Shown piece after piece: positions 10,657-21,817 of a stretch of DNA of 64,000 nt. Every line of letters starts with the position of its first letter. Position 1 is the stretch's first letter. The notes under the pieces were generated by a model that saw only the letters and a list, made by a program, of their open reading frames with translations, searched no databases and was not told the DNA's origin. Position numbers and translations under genes: made by a program. This DNA is from Madurella fahalii (lineage: Eukaryota > Ascomycota > Sordariomycetes > Sordariales): contig CM056878.1 in the NCBI GenBank assembly GCA_029876055.1, positions 868,001-932,000 of the forward strand. Reading direction: 5' to 3'.

Positions 10657-11386
10657 TCATTTGATGCTGTATCCGTTCTGCCAGAGGAATGCCCAGGCGC
10701 CTGCAAGGCTGAGAACGGCCCAAGGAAGCTCAAGCTCAATGACAGACCATACCCAGAGACAACCAAGCGACGGAGCCTGCTTCATGACAGCCAGGTACCC
10801 AAACATGTTGGTGATGTATATCAAATAGCAGCCGGCGCAGAGGCTAGAGGCAAAGAATATGGCTTGTCGGAGCAAGGGCTGAAACCGGGTGGGCAAGCCG
10901 GGAAGCAGCGTGGGGCTCGAGGGGTGAGGGTGGAGGGCGTAGATGAGGACGCCGAAGACTAGGAATAAGGGCATCGGGGTCAGCAGTGAAAGGTTGATCT
11001 GGAGAATACCCAGGCTTACCCAGCAGGGCTTGAGCAGCCCTCATCCAAACTTTGGGCCATACTACCCGGTTGACCGAGAACTGGTGCTGCACCAGAACGT
11101 CGAGGGTGAAGTGCAGCATGGCCAAACTCATGGCCCAAAGCAAGGTCTCCAGCACGCGTTCGATGACGGGTGGCAGGTCGGCTCCGCCGTCATCCTCGTT
11201 CTCGGTTGGGTGTGGAATGGGACGTCTGGGCGCCTTCGTTCTGATTGCGTCCTGTCGCTTCTGCGCCTGGTCGAAGAGGCCCCTCTCCTCGGCGAGCTGC
11301 AGCAGCGTTTTCTCGGTGGGGCCGGAACGGTCGGGTGTTTTCAGCTTGATGCTGGACGGAGACCGCTCCCTCCGTCTCCTAGCCAT
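10657..11386 (-). CDS. DUF7719-like fungal membrane protein, two exons
   Basis: Exon 1 is 11,386-11,020 and exon 2 is 10,958-10,657, with a 61-nt intron (GTAAGC...CCTAG, CTGAC branch-like site); the join gives AQALLVFGVLIYALHPHPSS and a 222-residue protein. The N-terminal 60 residues are basic and soluble (MARRRRERSPSS). Then come hydrophobic segments around LLWAMSLAMLHFTLDVLV, ALLVFGVLIYALH, AIFFASSLCAGCYLIYI and CLWVWSVIELELPWAVLSL, so about four membrane helices. The blocks YLAVMKQAPSLGCLWVWSVIEL and ITNMFGY recall an uncharacterised fungal family that I believe is DUF7719; the assignment is from memory of motif text. Function is unknown. It is transcribed divergently from the PIG-L gene. 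Confidence 0.8.
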
Positions 11387-12320
11387 TGCAATAGAATCAC
11401 CTTGGTGAATGTGAAAGCTGTCGGCTGAGCTGGGGGAAAGGTTTGGAAACAGACCAATTTGAATTTGACATTGGATGTCCGAATTGGGACCCCTAGGATG
11501 GGCCCCACTGTACGTCAGCCAACCAGTCATCCGTCCAATCGAGGGGTCGCGTTCTGAGACAGGTGAGTGTACACTTACACGGTACCGCAGCGCACAAGCT
11601 GGGGCAAGCTCCGTCGACGTAATCGGTGCGTGTCCATATTAATTCCACTGGAGGCAGCTCTTTCGAGAATCGTCAAAACCATCGAGCTATGGCATCATCC
11701 CTCTGCAAAACGTTTATATCGGAATCGTCCTGTGAGTGAGCAGGGGCCTCCCAATTGCAGAGACGGCCTTGTCAATGTTGTCCAATGAATCAATACCCAA
11801 GCAACGGATCATCCGAAGTGCTTTTACCCCCTGTTTGTTCTCGTGGGCGAGAGGGTGTCCTCCCCACCGCGATAAATAAGCTTGCTACCAACGCGCTGGA
11901 AGTGGCATTTGACTTTCTTTTCTCCAAACGGCTTTTGAATCCATGATCTCGGGTCATAAGACACTATCTGCCGCCAACACAAGGCTCTGAGGCCCTTCAG
12001 TCGCTCATCCACCCTTCCGCGCTTCTATCACCACCCCCACTGGGCCTACGGGGGACGCAGAAAACGTACCTGGTCTGCTGCACGCCATCGACGCAGCCAC
12101 AACGCGCACCGTTTTTGAGCCGCATTCTTCTGGGAGTTCCCCACAAGCGTCATCTGGCAGGTCCCCTCCGACCCAAGCGCACTAGTGAAAACACCCCCCG
12201 AGTGAGCACGCGCTGCTAGCCGCACCCACCACGGGGCAAGGGAGCGAGACGGACGGGAGCAACAAACCTTTCTTGGGCGAATTGATCTCGTAACTCGCCA
12301 ATCGGCTGTAATCGGGCACA
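11387..12320. promoter_or_regulatory. Divergent promoter region, DUF7719-like gene / PIG-L gene
   Basis: 934 bp shared upstream region between two divergent start codons. It is GC-rich near 12,046-12,320, probably the 5' untranslated region of the PIG-L gene. No individual control site can be named with confidence. Confidence 0.4.
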
Positions 12321-13254
12321 ATGAGCTGGCTCGTGAGCCTGGGCGTACTCGCCGTGGTGCTCCCGTCGCTCTACATCTACACTGCGTCGGTCATCTCGGC
12401 GCGGTGCCCGATGTTGCGCAACAAACGCGTCTGCTTGCTGATTGCGCACCCGGATGACGAGGCCATGTTCTTTGCCCCAACCGTGCTGGCGCTAACTCGG
12501 CCTGACACGGGCAACCACGTCAAGATCCTGTGCCTGAGCAGCGGTAGGTGTCTTGGCCGTCATCCTTCTCCATCCACTGTAGATGCTAACCAGGATCGCG
12601 TCGCGAATAGGCAATGCAGATGGCCTTGGCGAGACGCGGAAGCGTGAACTGGCCAAGTCCGGAATGGTCCTTGGCCTGCGCACGCCCGACGATGTCTTCG
12701 TCGTCGACAAGCCCGAGTTCCCCGACAGCATGACAAAGACATGGGACACTGCCGCAATCTCGTCCCTCCTATCCTCGGCCTTTGCGCCTAACATGTCGCG
12801 ATCGCGCGGCGCCAGCACCGCTCCGACGGCCTCGATCGACGTGCTCATCACCTTTGATGCCGGTGGCGTCTCGGCTCACCCGAACCACATCTCTCTTTAC
12901 CATGGCGCCAAGGCGTTTGTCACCGCCCTGGTAGCCGGCAAGCCGGGCTGGGCCCCGCCCGTCGACCTCTACACCCTTACAACCGTGTCCCTGCCGCGAA
13001 AGTATGCCGCGTTTACTGACGTATTAACTACCCTCGCGAGCTGGGCCCTCACAACGGATAAGAAGGACAAGAAGCATCCCGGGGGGCTCATTTTCGTCAA
13101 CGGACTGGCTGGGCATGGAGGTATCACTACGGCCTGGAAAGCCATGGTCACGGCACACAAGAGCCAGATGGTGTGGTTTCGCTACGGCTGGATCACCCTG
13201 AGCAGGTACATGTACATGAACGATCTCAGGTTGGAAAAGATTAAGGGTCAGTGA
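12321..13254 (+). CDS. GPI12: N-acetylglucosaminylphosphatidylinositol de-N-acetylase (GPI anchor step 2)
   Basis: This enzyme removes acetate from GlcNAc-PI on the cytosolic face of the ER, the second step of GPI-anchor synthesis. Exon 1 is 12,321-12,543 and exon 2 is 12,611-13,254; the 67-nt intron (GTAGGT...GAATAG, with GCTAAC) restores the family motif LSSGNADGLGETRKREL across the junction. The protein is 288 residues. It begins with one membrane anchor (WLVSLGVLAVVLPSLYIYTA), followed by the metal-binding motif LIAHPDDEAMFF near residue 40. The second metal and catalytic block is LITFDAGGVSAHPNHISLYHG. Length and motif order match PIG-L/Gpi12. It is a single-copy housekeeping gene in most fungi. 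Confidence 0.95.
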
Positions 13255-13668
13255 CTGTACCATCGCGGCTCAGCCGCCACTCAGCTTGCTCAGCTGTGAC
13301 TTTGGTTAACATCAAGGGAGCATGTATGGGTATTGTATCATACGCATCCGTATCGCCCAAGTATATATATTCTGTGACAACACATGATGGCTTTTACGTG
13401 AGGAGCCGGAGCCCGCAATGTCCCCCGCCTCGGTGTGATATGAACTAGATGGGCAGGCGGCCAAGGCTGGCACAATTTTGGGGTGGCGTTCCACTTGAAA
13501 TGCAGTGGCCTGTGCACCCTACTTCTGGGCCTGTGGCTTCTCTGTTCACTGTCCACTGCCCGCCCACTGCCTGCCCCGTCATCGCCCAAAAAGAAAACAA
13601 GACCACAGCAGCACACCCAAACCGCCAATACCTGGGAAATCATAACGTGCGACTGACCGAGTCCCGCC
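13255..13668. other. Intergenic, upstream of LSM3
   Basis: 414 bp between two plus-strand genes, holding the end of the PIG-L transcript and the LSM3 promoter. No gene or repeat is seen. Confidence 0.5.
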
Positions 13669-14176
13669 ATGGCCGAACCCGGGGATGAAGGCACCGCCGT
13701 GTCGGAGCCCCTCGACTTGGTGCGCTTGCTGCTGGATGAAGTGGTTTGCGTGAAGCTCAGAGGAGACCGCGAGCTCAAGGGCCGCCTCCATGTACGGAAA
13801 AACAGCCCCACACCCCGCCAGCTTCGTGCCGCGATTGACCCAACCCCTTTCCCCCCATCCCCTACTTAGGCTTACGACAGTCACTGCAACCTCGTGCTCG
13901 GCGATGTCGAGGAAACCATTTACGTCGTTGACGATGAGGATGATGAAGAAGTTAAGGTATGTTTGTCAATAATAGTTAACGATGTCACCTCACAGACGGG
14001 TAACGGGCCTTGCGTTTGCTCACATCACCCTCCTCGCAGACCGTTAGCAGAAAATCCGAGATGCTGTTTGTGAGAGGTCCGTCCGATAAGCCCGCATTCC
14101 TGGCTCCGGCGTTTGGCTGACTCTGTAACCAGGCGACAGTGTCGTGCTCATATCTCCTCAATCGCGGTCATACTAA
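13669..14176 (+). CDS. LSM3: U6 snRNA-associated Sm-like protein LSM3, four exons
   Basis: LSM3 is one of seven subunits of the Lsm1-7 (cytoplasmic mRNA decay) and Lsm2-8 (nuclear U6 snRNA) rings. The exons are 13,669-13,791, 13,870-13,956, 14,040-14,076 and 14,133-14,176, with introns starting GTACGG, GTATGT and GTCCGT and ending TTAG, GCAG and CCAG. The joined protein is 96 residues, the usual LSM3 length. Sm motif 1 is LDLVRLLLDEVVCVKLRGDR, then ELKGRLHAYDSHCNLVLGD, where the D-x-x-x-N RNA-contact pattern spans the first intron. The acidic insert EETIYVVDDEDDEEVK follows, then Sm motif 2, MLFVRGDSVVLIS. No single open frame covers it, so frame-based gene callers could easily miss it. It is convergent with the GTPase gene downstream. 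Confidence 0.93.
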
Positions 14177-14786
14177 TGGCAACTTCGGAGTTTTGGTTAT
14201 GGCTTGCAGGCTGGCAAGCTTACCCCCTGGGCAGCAATGATAGACGAACCCTGATCACCTGCTCAGACAGCAAGGTGTCAATCCCCACACCGGCACTCCT
14301 GCAAGGCGAGAAGACCCGGGCTGAAATTGAGGGTAATCATAACACGTACTTGCACATATTAGACGAGCCAAAATAAACAAAAGACAGGCCCATCGTGTCA
14401 AAGTCCCCGTCATGTACGTAAACCGCCAGGGGTCAGGAGCACAATTCTCATAGTAACTTCGGAGCCACAGCGAAGCCGAGTTTTGCTTATGCATTGCTTT
14501 TAACAAACAATCTCAATATGCAGAGGAAACAGGGAGTAGGAAGGAAACAGGAATACTCCAATACGCCTGCTAATCTAACATACTTGTCCGCAGAGCCACT
14601 CTTGTGCATATGCATATCCAGTATCACTCTGCCCGTGACATAAGCCCAACGAACCGCTCCCATGTCCCGAACACTCATGCCACCACCCCGGAAACAGACC
14701 CAGACAGTCGACATATGGTTCAACACCGTCGGCCCCACAATTTCATGCACATAGCTACTTACCTGCGCTCTGCGCCAACATTGGCA
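14177..14786. other. Convergent intergenic region
   Basis: 610 bp between the stop codons of LSM3 and the GTPase gene. It should contain both 3' ends. No gene or repeat is seen. Confidence 0.5.
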
Positions 14787-16787
14787 TCAGGTTCTTGCAC
14801 CTTCATCCTCGGCACCGCCCGGCTCGGGGGGCTTCTGTTCCTCGCTGGGACCAGCGTCCGGCTGTTTCGGCATCAAGGGCTTGGAGGGATCGTACCCAAC
14901 GCTTTTCACGATACCGAGGCCTTTGGTCCTTCCCTCCCGGAAGAGAAGACGGTCGCCAGGGGCCAGGTACTCGGGGCGCTGGACAAATCGAAAGGCAACT
15001 GTTGCTCGGTCTCCGGTTCGGATGAAGGGACGGTCGACGTCGATGATGGCGCACGTCTGGGAAACGGGTCCCACGTGCAGCATGGCCTGGTACTTGGTCT
15101 TGATGGTTGTTGCGTGCGATAGAATGAGCACTGTCCCTAGTTAGCACCGACCCGCCCGCGGATTTTGCACGACGAGGGCATGGGGGGGGGGTATCCGTGT
15201 ACCTTCAGCAACAAATTCACGATAGACTTTCGGAGGCGCACCGTCCGCCTTGGACAGGAGCACCATCCCTTTGCGCACGTCTTTCCGGCGGACCCTCCTC
15301 AACGCGAACGAGGCGGACTGGCCAGCGGATGCCGCCGGTACCCCTATCCTTTTCCTTTCGATAGAGCGGATCGAGGTCTGCGTGAAACGCCCCAGCGAGT
15401 CAGGCCCTATCTGGACGTCATCTCCGGCGTGAATCACCCCGGACTTGACGATGCCGCTAACCACCGTGCCAACGTGGGGGACGCTGAAAGTGTCGTTGAC
15501 ATGGAACTCGAACGGGGCATCGGCGTCGTAGCGGCCGTGGTGCGGTAGGATGTTGAGGAACGAGCGGACAAGGTCCAGATTTTCACCCGTAACGTTCGAG
15601 ACCTGGAAAATCGGGCAGATACGCTGGCTGACAAACTGGGTTGCCGTGTTGATGCACTCCTCGTGGTTCTTGATGAAGATGGGTATTTTCCGTGCCCCCG
15701 GGCTTTTGAGGATACGAGTGATCTGGGTAATAGTTTGCTCCAGAATCTGGGGCGGGCAGATGTCGATTTTAGTGACGACCACCATGACCGGCACGTTCAG
15801 CGCAAGCGCAATGCCGAGGTGCTCTTTGCTCATGCCGATCAGCCCGTTGTTCGCCGCTACCATGAGCAAGCAATAGTTCGGGCTGCTCGATAATAGGCCA
15901 AAAACGGTCGTGCGCAGGTAGCGCTCATGGCCAGCCAGGTCAGTGAAAGTGATGACTTTAGCGCTGCGCTTGCCAATCTCCTCCCACGACAGCTTGCGTC
16001 CCGGGGTATCCGAGACAATGACCTGGCCCGTAGTATCGAAACCCATGATCTCCATGCCCACCGAAGACGTCCGCCCTGTCTCGATCTCGTGCTTGTGTCT
16101 GAATAGATTGACGCGCGCCTTGCCTCGACCATCGTCAAGGTCGCCCTTCACCAGCACACCCAGCATGGAACTCTTTCCGGCATCGACATTCCCCACCACG
16201 GCTATCCTCGTCTCGATCACGTCCTCAACCGTGGCCGGCGTCTGGCGAATCATGACTTTCCCGCTGCAGTCCCCGTCTTTGGTAGGCGCTCCGTCCAGCT
16301 CGCCGCCCACATTCTTGGTCAACAGGAGCTGGGTGTCGGCCCGCAGCTTCTTCGCCGCCTCGGCTAACCGCTTGTGTGCCACGTCCCACTCGTCACGGGA
16401 CAGCTTCATACTCTCGCCATTGTTCTCAAAACCAATGTCGAACACGGTCTCGCCGTGGCCCTCCGACAGACGCTCCTGGACGACATCGGCCAGCTTCTGG
16501 AGGGCGTCGGCATCGCCACTGTCTGAGAGCAGCAGCTCTCGTAACCTGACGCGCGGGGCGGGGTCTGAGAGATTGAGGCTGTCGAGAATGTCGTCGAGCT
16601 CTTCGTGGTGGTCAAAATCGCCGTGAGCGCTCTTAGTTGCCGCGGCGGCGGTTGCCGAAGCGGCCGCCGTCTTGGAGCTCGGGTACCGCAGCGCCTGCTG
16701 CTGCTCGACGTACTCGGCGAAGTCGCTCAGCGCGGCCTCTCCTTTCCGCTTCTCGTGCGGTAATTGTTTGGCTGGTTTCGTGGTCAT
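14787..16787 (-). CDS. GTPBP1/GTPBP2-type translational GTPase, two exons
   Basis: Exon 1 is 16,787-15,203 and exon 2 is 15,136-14,787; the 66-nt intron (GTACAC...AACTAG) joins EFVAEG to TVLILSHATTIKTKYQA, giving a 644-residue protein. The G domain has the P-loop GNVDAGKSSMLGVL near residue 198, a switch I area RHKHEIETGRTSSVGME, DLAGHERYLRTTVFGL (G3, near 282) and VVTKIDICP (G4, near 339). EF-Tu-like domains 2 and 3 follow (VPHVGTVVSGIVKSGVI, HVGPVSQTCAIIDVD, TVAFRFVQRPEYL). This order matches GTPBP1/2, relatives of eEF1A and Hbs1/Ski7 linked in animals to mRNA decay and ribosome rescue. About 190 residues precede the G domain and are partly low complexity (Ala-rich). The C-terminus ends in a Pro/Glu-rich tail. 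The role in fungi is inferred only. Confidence 0.92.
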
Positions 16788-17746
16788 TGTGTCACGCTAC
16801 TGAGCTCTTCGAATACAATGGGAAAAGGTGGAATGCGGAGCGAGACAAACGGCGAATTCACCGACCCATTGAGCCAACTGCTGTCTGTGGCGAACGGTAA
16901 CTAAGTTGGTAAGTTCGTTAATTCATGAGGTATGCAATGTTCTAAAGGGAAAAACAACAAACAAGATGCGCTCCTGAGTTCGAGTTTTAACTGGTCTTTA
17001 TAGGTACACTTAGTGGTGACTCCGGATGTTGGCTCGCCGGCTGAGTCGAAGCTTCGTCGAGTCATCGAGCCCAGCGCTTCGGTGAGCCATCCCCGGATGT
17101 CCCAAAGCCACCGTTGTTGTCTTATCGATAACAGATGAGCTTAGCAGCATGAAGCCCCGCAATTTAGAACCCCACCTTTTCCCCGCAAAACTCAGGTCAC
17201 CCATCGGCTGCCAGTGAAGACGGAGCTTGAGTCACCATAACTACAAATCAGCACTGGACCATCGTTCGCAACACTGGAAGAGACCCCAATTCTCTCTGAT
17301 CAAATATTCCACTTGGTATAAAGCTATGTAGCCTAAAAGTCAACCAGCACCAACGAATCTGTGCTCCCTTGAGACCCTCGTCGTTTTTGTCCATAACGCC
17401 ATAGGATGCCCCTCCCACGATGCAATGTTGAAATCACTTTTTTTGAGGCCCACCAGTCCCAACCTCTTCACCATTCCTGCTAACACGAGCGCTCGCAATA
17501 ACCGGGGTATAAAGGGGCAAGTTTAAAAAGTGAACCATCAAGAATCAGCAAGCCTGTGCGGTTGCCGCCCGGGGTATATAGTGCAAGCCAAACGCCTCAA
17601 CCCACCAATAATTAACCCACAAAATCTTCCAGTGCGACGTGACATACCCAACCCAATGCTTCCATACCCGCTTGTAGGCGGGCAAAATGCTAGATGCATA
17701 TCAGGTATCCGCGCCTTAGTGCTCGAGTCCAGCTGAAACGGGCTCT
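16788..17746. other. Intergenic, promoter side of the GTPase gene
   Basis: 959 bp between two minus-strand genes. It would hold the GTPase promoter and the 3' end of the arrestin gene transcript. No coding sequence or repeat is seen. Confidence 0.5.
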
Positions 17747-19408
17747 TCACCTCCCTTCAGGGCTTGCCCCTCCGTGTCTGTCGGCGCCCGCATCTGTTGA
17801 ACTCCGAGATGGATCCTCCCTAGGGGCATGGTCGAGTGGTTCGATCACGTCCGCAATCGAGTCCGCACACCACATGGTTTCCTGAGAGTAGGCCGGTGGA
17901 CTCGGAGGCACATCTTGATAGATGGGCGGGGCTTCGTTGTCCCAGCTGATGCCGATGCCAGCTCGCTCCGTGAGGATGGTGCCAAAGTGCATCCGCAGGA
18001 TGCGCCCTACGCCGGTGTGTGTCACGAGTGAGGGCCTGTTGACCGGGGCCCACTCTTGCGACACGACCATCTCGACCATCAGTTGATGAGTCACTTGGGT
18101 CCCGTCACGGCTCTTCATGTCACACGTAGACTTGACGTGCTTAGCGAGGCTATAGTCGAGCTCGAGCTCTACGAGGCTGTCGGTAGTGCTCACGTAGTTG
18201 CTCTTCCAGCCAGAGAAGAGCGTCTTCTCCCCAATAACCCGCGTGTCGGAGCGAAGAACGCCTTTCTTTTGCTGCCCCTCTACGCCGTCGCCAATCTTAG
18301 GACTGTGCCTTCCGCATGCCGGGGCAACCGTCTTCGTCGTCTCTTCGAGCTTCCAGGTGAGTTTCTTGAGCTTCCAATACTCAACCGTATTGACCTTGGT
18401 GTTGTGTTTCGCGATGCCGTCAAGCCGCAGAACCAAGGTGTAATTGCCAATTGGATGAATCACATGGGGATAATGTACGCTGGCTTTGATGTTCGTAGGA
18501 GGGAAAACGCGAATGGAGTGGTGGGGGTGCTCGGAAGCTGGAAGACTGCGCTTGACCTCGAGTACTTTTTCGAGCTTTATGGGCGCCAGAAGAGTGCCAT
18601 TGCTTCTGGGAACGGCTTCGGCCTTGAACTCGTAGGCGATCGAGAGCATTGGGCCGTCCATGGTCGCGGGTAGGTGGCCCTCCAGAAGCACCGAGAAAGG
18701 AAACGAATGTTGACCTGTAACACGGCCATCAGCTCCATGCTCCAACACAAACCTCAATAGAAGCGGACGCAAAAGCGAAGGACGTGTCATCTTACCTTTC
18801 GTCATTATCAACGGGTGCGGGAGCAAGCACCACTTTTTCAGCTCAGTATATTGATTGGCACACTCGGCACAGTGATGTGCAAACGGCTTCTTCTGCGTGA
18901 CATGGATGTTGAGTGTGGCATTCAGTGACTCGATCTCTAGAGCCTCATCCTTGACGTCTAGGAACAGCTGGCCTGAGAGTAGCGCGCCAGTACTGCTCTC
19001 GGGATCACCGTACATGACAATGGGTGGTGACTCGAGCTGCCAATTCAATGTTGCCGGAGAAGCGGCATGCGTGTCTTTACTAGAACGCCCAAAGTGTATG
19101 CCGGGAAACGAGAGTCTGTGGTGATGGTGTCCATGCTCCTTGTGCGAGTCGGACGAAAAGCTGCTTGTCCGGGAATCCGCCATCTTCACACGCGGTGCAT
19201 ACGGCGGGGCATGGTCGTCCTCCGAATCGTCGTCGGAAACAACGGCATACGAATGTGGCCTTTCCAAGTTCCTCGGATTTTTCCGTCTTTTCTTCGGCGA
19301 ATCACGCTTGCGTCGCGCGCGAGAGGCCGACTTTTTAGCCAGGTTTGACACCTGGTTCTCCAGTTGATGCGTTGATGACCGGAAGAAATCGGCTACTCGA
19401 TGTGGCAT
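17747..19408 (-). CDS. LDB19: Arrestin-related trafficking adaptor (LDB19/ART1 type)
   Basis: ART proteins bring the Rsp5/Nedd4 ubiquitin ligase to plasma-membrane transporters for endocytosis. A basic and acidic N-terminus with a His run precedes the LDB19 arrestin core starting near NWQLESPPIVMYGDPESS, followed by TGALLSGQLFLDV. Two Rsp5-binding PPxY motifs occur near the C-terminus, PPIY and PPAY, about 10 residues apart; an APPYAP near residue 70 is a weaker match. The frame is open to 19,414, but that first codon is TTG, so I use the ATG at 19,408. An in-frame 81-nt intron lies at 18,715-18,795 (GTAAGA...TTACAG); splicing joins LIMTK to GQHSFPFS and gives about 526 residues. CxxC and HxxC residues (HHCAECANQY) sit in the core, as in Ldb19 relatives. 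The intron call is firm on sequence grounds. Confidence 0.9.
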   Translation of the reverse strand: MPHRVADFFRSSTHQLENQVSNLAKKSASRARRKRDSPKKRRKNPRNLERPHSYAVVSDDDSEDDHAPPYAPRVKMADSRTSSFSSDSHKEHGHHHHRLSFPGIHFGRSSKDTHAASPATLNWQLESPPIVMYGDPESSTGALLSGQLFLDVKDEALEIESLNATLNIHVTQKKPFAHHCAECANQYTELKKWCLLPHPLIMTKGKMTRPSLLRPLLLRFVLEHGADGRVTGQHSFPFSVLLEGHLPATMDGPMLSIAYEFKAEAVPRSNGTLLAPIKLEKVLEVKRSLPASEHPHHSIRVFPPTNIKASVHYPHVIHPIGNYTLVLRLDGIAKHNTKVNTVEYWKLKKLTWKLEETTKTVAPACGRHSPKIGDGVEGQQKKGVLRSDTRVIGEKTLFSGWKSNYVSTTDSLVELELDYSLAKHVKSTCDMKSRDGTQVTHQLMVEMVVSQEWAPVNRPSLVTHTGVGRILRMHFGTILTERAGIGISWDNEAPPIYQDVPPSPPAYSQETMWCADSIADVIEPLDHAPREDPSRSSTDAGADRHGGASPEGR

Positions 19409-21817
19409 CTTCAATGGACGTTTCTTGGACTCGCCCTTGCCGATGGCGGGGAAAGATAGCGGGCTATTATGGGTGCGTTCGGCTCAGAATGTGGGGAGCC
19501 CGGCTCGATGCTGCCACGGCGGACTTGAGGAACGGCCATGCAAAAACCGCACAATGACCACTCAGGCTCGTCCGTCGCCGAGAATAAGGTGAGAGAGATG
19601 CCGAATTGGTTTCAATGTCCGTTTTTCCAAACGAATTCCTGCTGCGTCGGGAACCTGGATTGCGCGGGTGCTTTTAAGACTGGGCACGGTGAGATCACAG
19701 CTTCGGCTCGGTTCGTTCGATGTTGGGAACCAGTGTATGTCTGGGCCAATTCGCAGGAGGAAAGCAAATATCCAGGTGGATAGGCCTGGTGGACTGATAC
19801 ATCACGAACTTTGGACTTTGTTCCAGCCATTCAAGGTCCGACACAACACATGCAGGCCCTTTAGACTATTTGTATGCCGTTCAATGACTGCGCGTTTCCC
19901 TGTCAGTAATTATGTGTAATCGATGGGCCAGGGGATCGGGAAGGGCCCCACCCAGTTAAACCTCGCGGCGATCTGCAGAACATCCGATCTCTGTTCCTCG
20001 GCGAGCGAGCTGTCGATCAGGGCCACTCTTGCATATTCACTCGTGCAACCTCTTTGAGTCGGAGAGTACAACGCATTTGCTTGTGCCTTGGAATCTCGTT
20101 TGAGAAGCATCGGAACAATCTATATGCCCCGTCCACAAGTTGGGAATTATTACCCAAAGGTATTTTCCAGTACTCTGTTGTTGAATGCTGTCTATCACAG
20201 GCAGGCCACCTGCAGGAGCCAGGCGTTCTAGGTCCGTGTGATTGCCCTCCCGCCCAGCGAAAACCAAGGGCCGGTCCGTTTCCCACCAAGCCCCATTGAG
20301 TGAGGTCACAAGGACCGTCATACTGCCCAGAACGTGCTGCCGACCCATACCCTGCCGTCTTTTGCGTCCTTCGACCCGGTCACCTGGGCGCAAAAGTTGG
20401 CCTTGTCTCCGCAAGGCGCCGAGAGAGGAGCGAGAAAGAAAAATTCTTGCACATCCCTTGTTCCATCATGTTCGATTTTCCGTTCGCGATATTCCAAGCC
20501 CAGCCCAGCCCAGCCCAGCGAGCTTTCTCTCTTGCACTCCTCCTGACACAATACGCAGTGTACGTGTACATTTAGACATCAGCAAAACAGCTTCTTTCCC
20601 CGCACGTCTTTTGATCGGCTCGAGCCGACCAACCCTATGAATCGGGGCCTCGGATCCTGCTCTCAACTATTCGTAGATCCCGTTACGCAGTCTCGTAGCT
20701 TCCCGTCAGCGGCATATACGATAGGTTACGAATTTTAAAAAAAGAAAAAAACGATCCTCTCCCAAAACGTCCAATTATTGCGTGCACAGAGTATCCTATC
20801 GAAGGCTTCAATGGCTATACCTCTCTGCCTGGGACCTAACCCTAAAAACCCGCCGGACTCGCCTCGGAATGTTTTCTCCGTTTTCGCATCCTCGGAGATG
20901 CTGGATCTCCAGTTTGAAGCGTTGCAAAGGGGTTGTTCTGTTGCAAAGCCTCCATGCGCCCGCTGATTTGACGAGTCTGCGTTCAAGTTACCTAAATCCC
21001 ATGCACTAGTCAAGCCTGCCACTTTTTCATTGGCTCGCCCCTCCTCTAAACGCAGCATCACGTCACGTTCGCACCATCCGTCGGCTCGGTGTGGCTCGCG
21101 ATTCGGGACTCGGGAAGAGTACAGCAATCGCGAAATATCAGCCGGTTACAGTACGTGTTAGAGAAACTTTGGTGCGCCGGAACACGAATTAATAAACTGA
21201 GCAGGTGGCGTGGGCAGAACCCCGCATCGGCTCTAGGGTCCGGCGCACCTCTGTCGGAGCCACCCGGTTCAGCAGGCCATCCGGGCCGGCGACCGGTCGG
21301 CTTTCGAAGCGTTTCCCGATGGACCAAAATTTATCTACGCTTTGCCTCCGCTTGGAATTACTTCATGCATTCATTGGCTGGTCCATTGCACTGGTTTTGT
21401 GGGGCTCAAGCTTTCGCCACTCTGTCTCATGGAACCATCTGGACTGTTGACCGTTCTTCCCAGTGCCAAGTTGGTGGCACCAGCCATGCATCTCTTGCTC
21501 CATGGATCGGGCCCATAAAACTGGGACTCATATACTACACAAACAAGGTCTGCTTGTGTTTTACTGTACCCCCTTTCCACGTCCAAAAGGAATAGTTGAG
21601 AAAAAAAAATTTTTTTTTTTTTTTTGGAGAAGTTTATAATCCTGCCGTCGGCTAGAGTCGGCTGGTCGCCGGTTGCCCATGAGACGTCGGCCTCCCACGG
21701 GTATTGCCGCGGGTTGGCTCCAGCTGTGATGTCAAATCGATATCTCAAGCATAAGCAGTATCCTTTGCATGTACGGCTTGTCGAAGCGCTAAATTATGTG
21801 CACGAAATATTATGGGC
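19409..21817. other. Long intergenic region with simple repeats
   Basis: At 2.4 kb this is the longest gene-free stretch of the gene-rich half. It lies upstream of the arrestin gene and downstream of the NDUFAF6-like gene. A short CAGCC tandem run occurs at about 20,498-20,519, and an A-run followed by a long T-run at 21,600-21,625. Many open frames on both strands are short and have no recognisable motifs. A noncoding RNA or long 5' leader is possible but unsupported. Confidence 0.45.
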
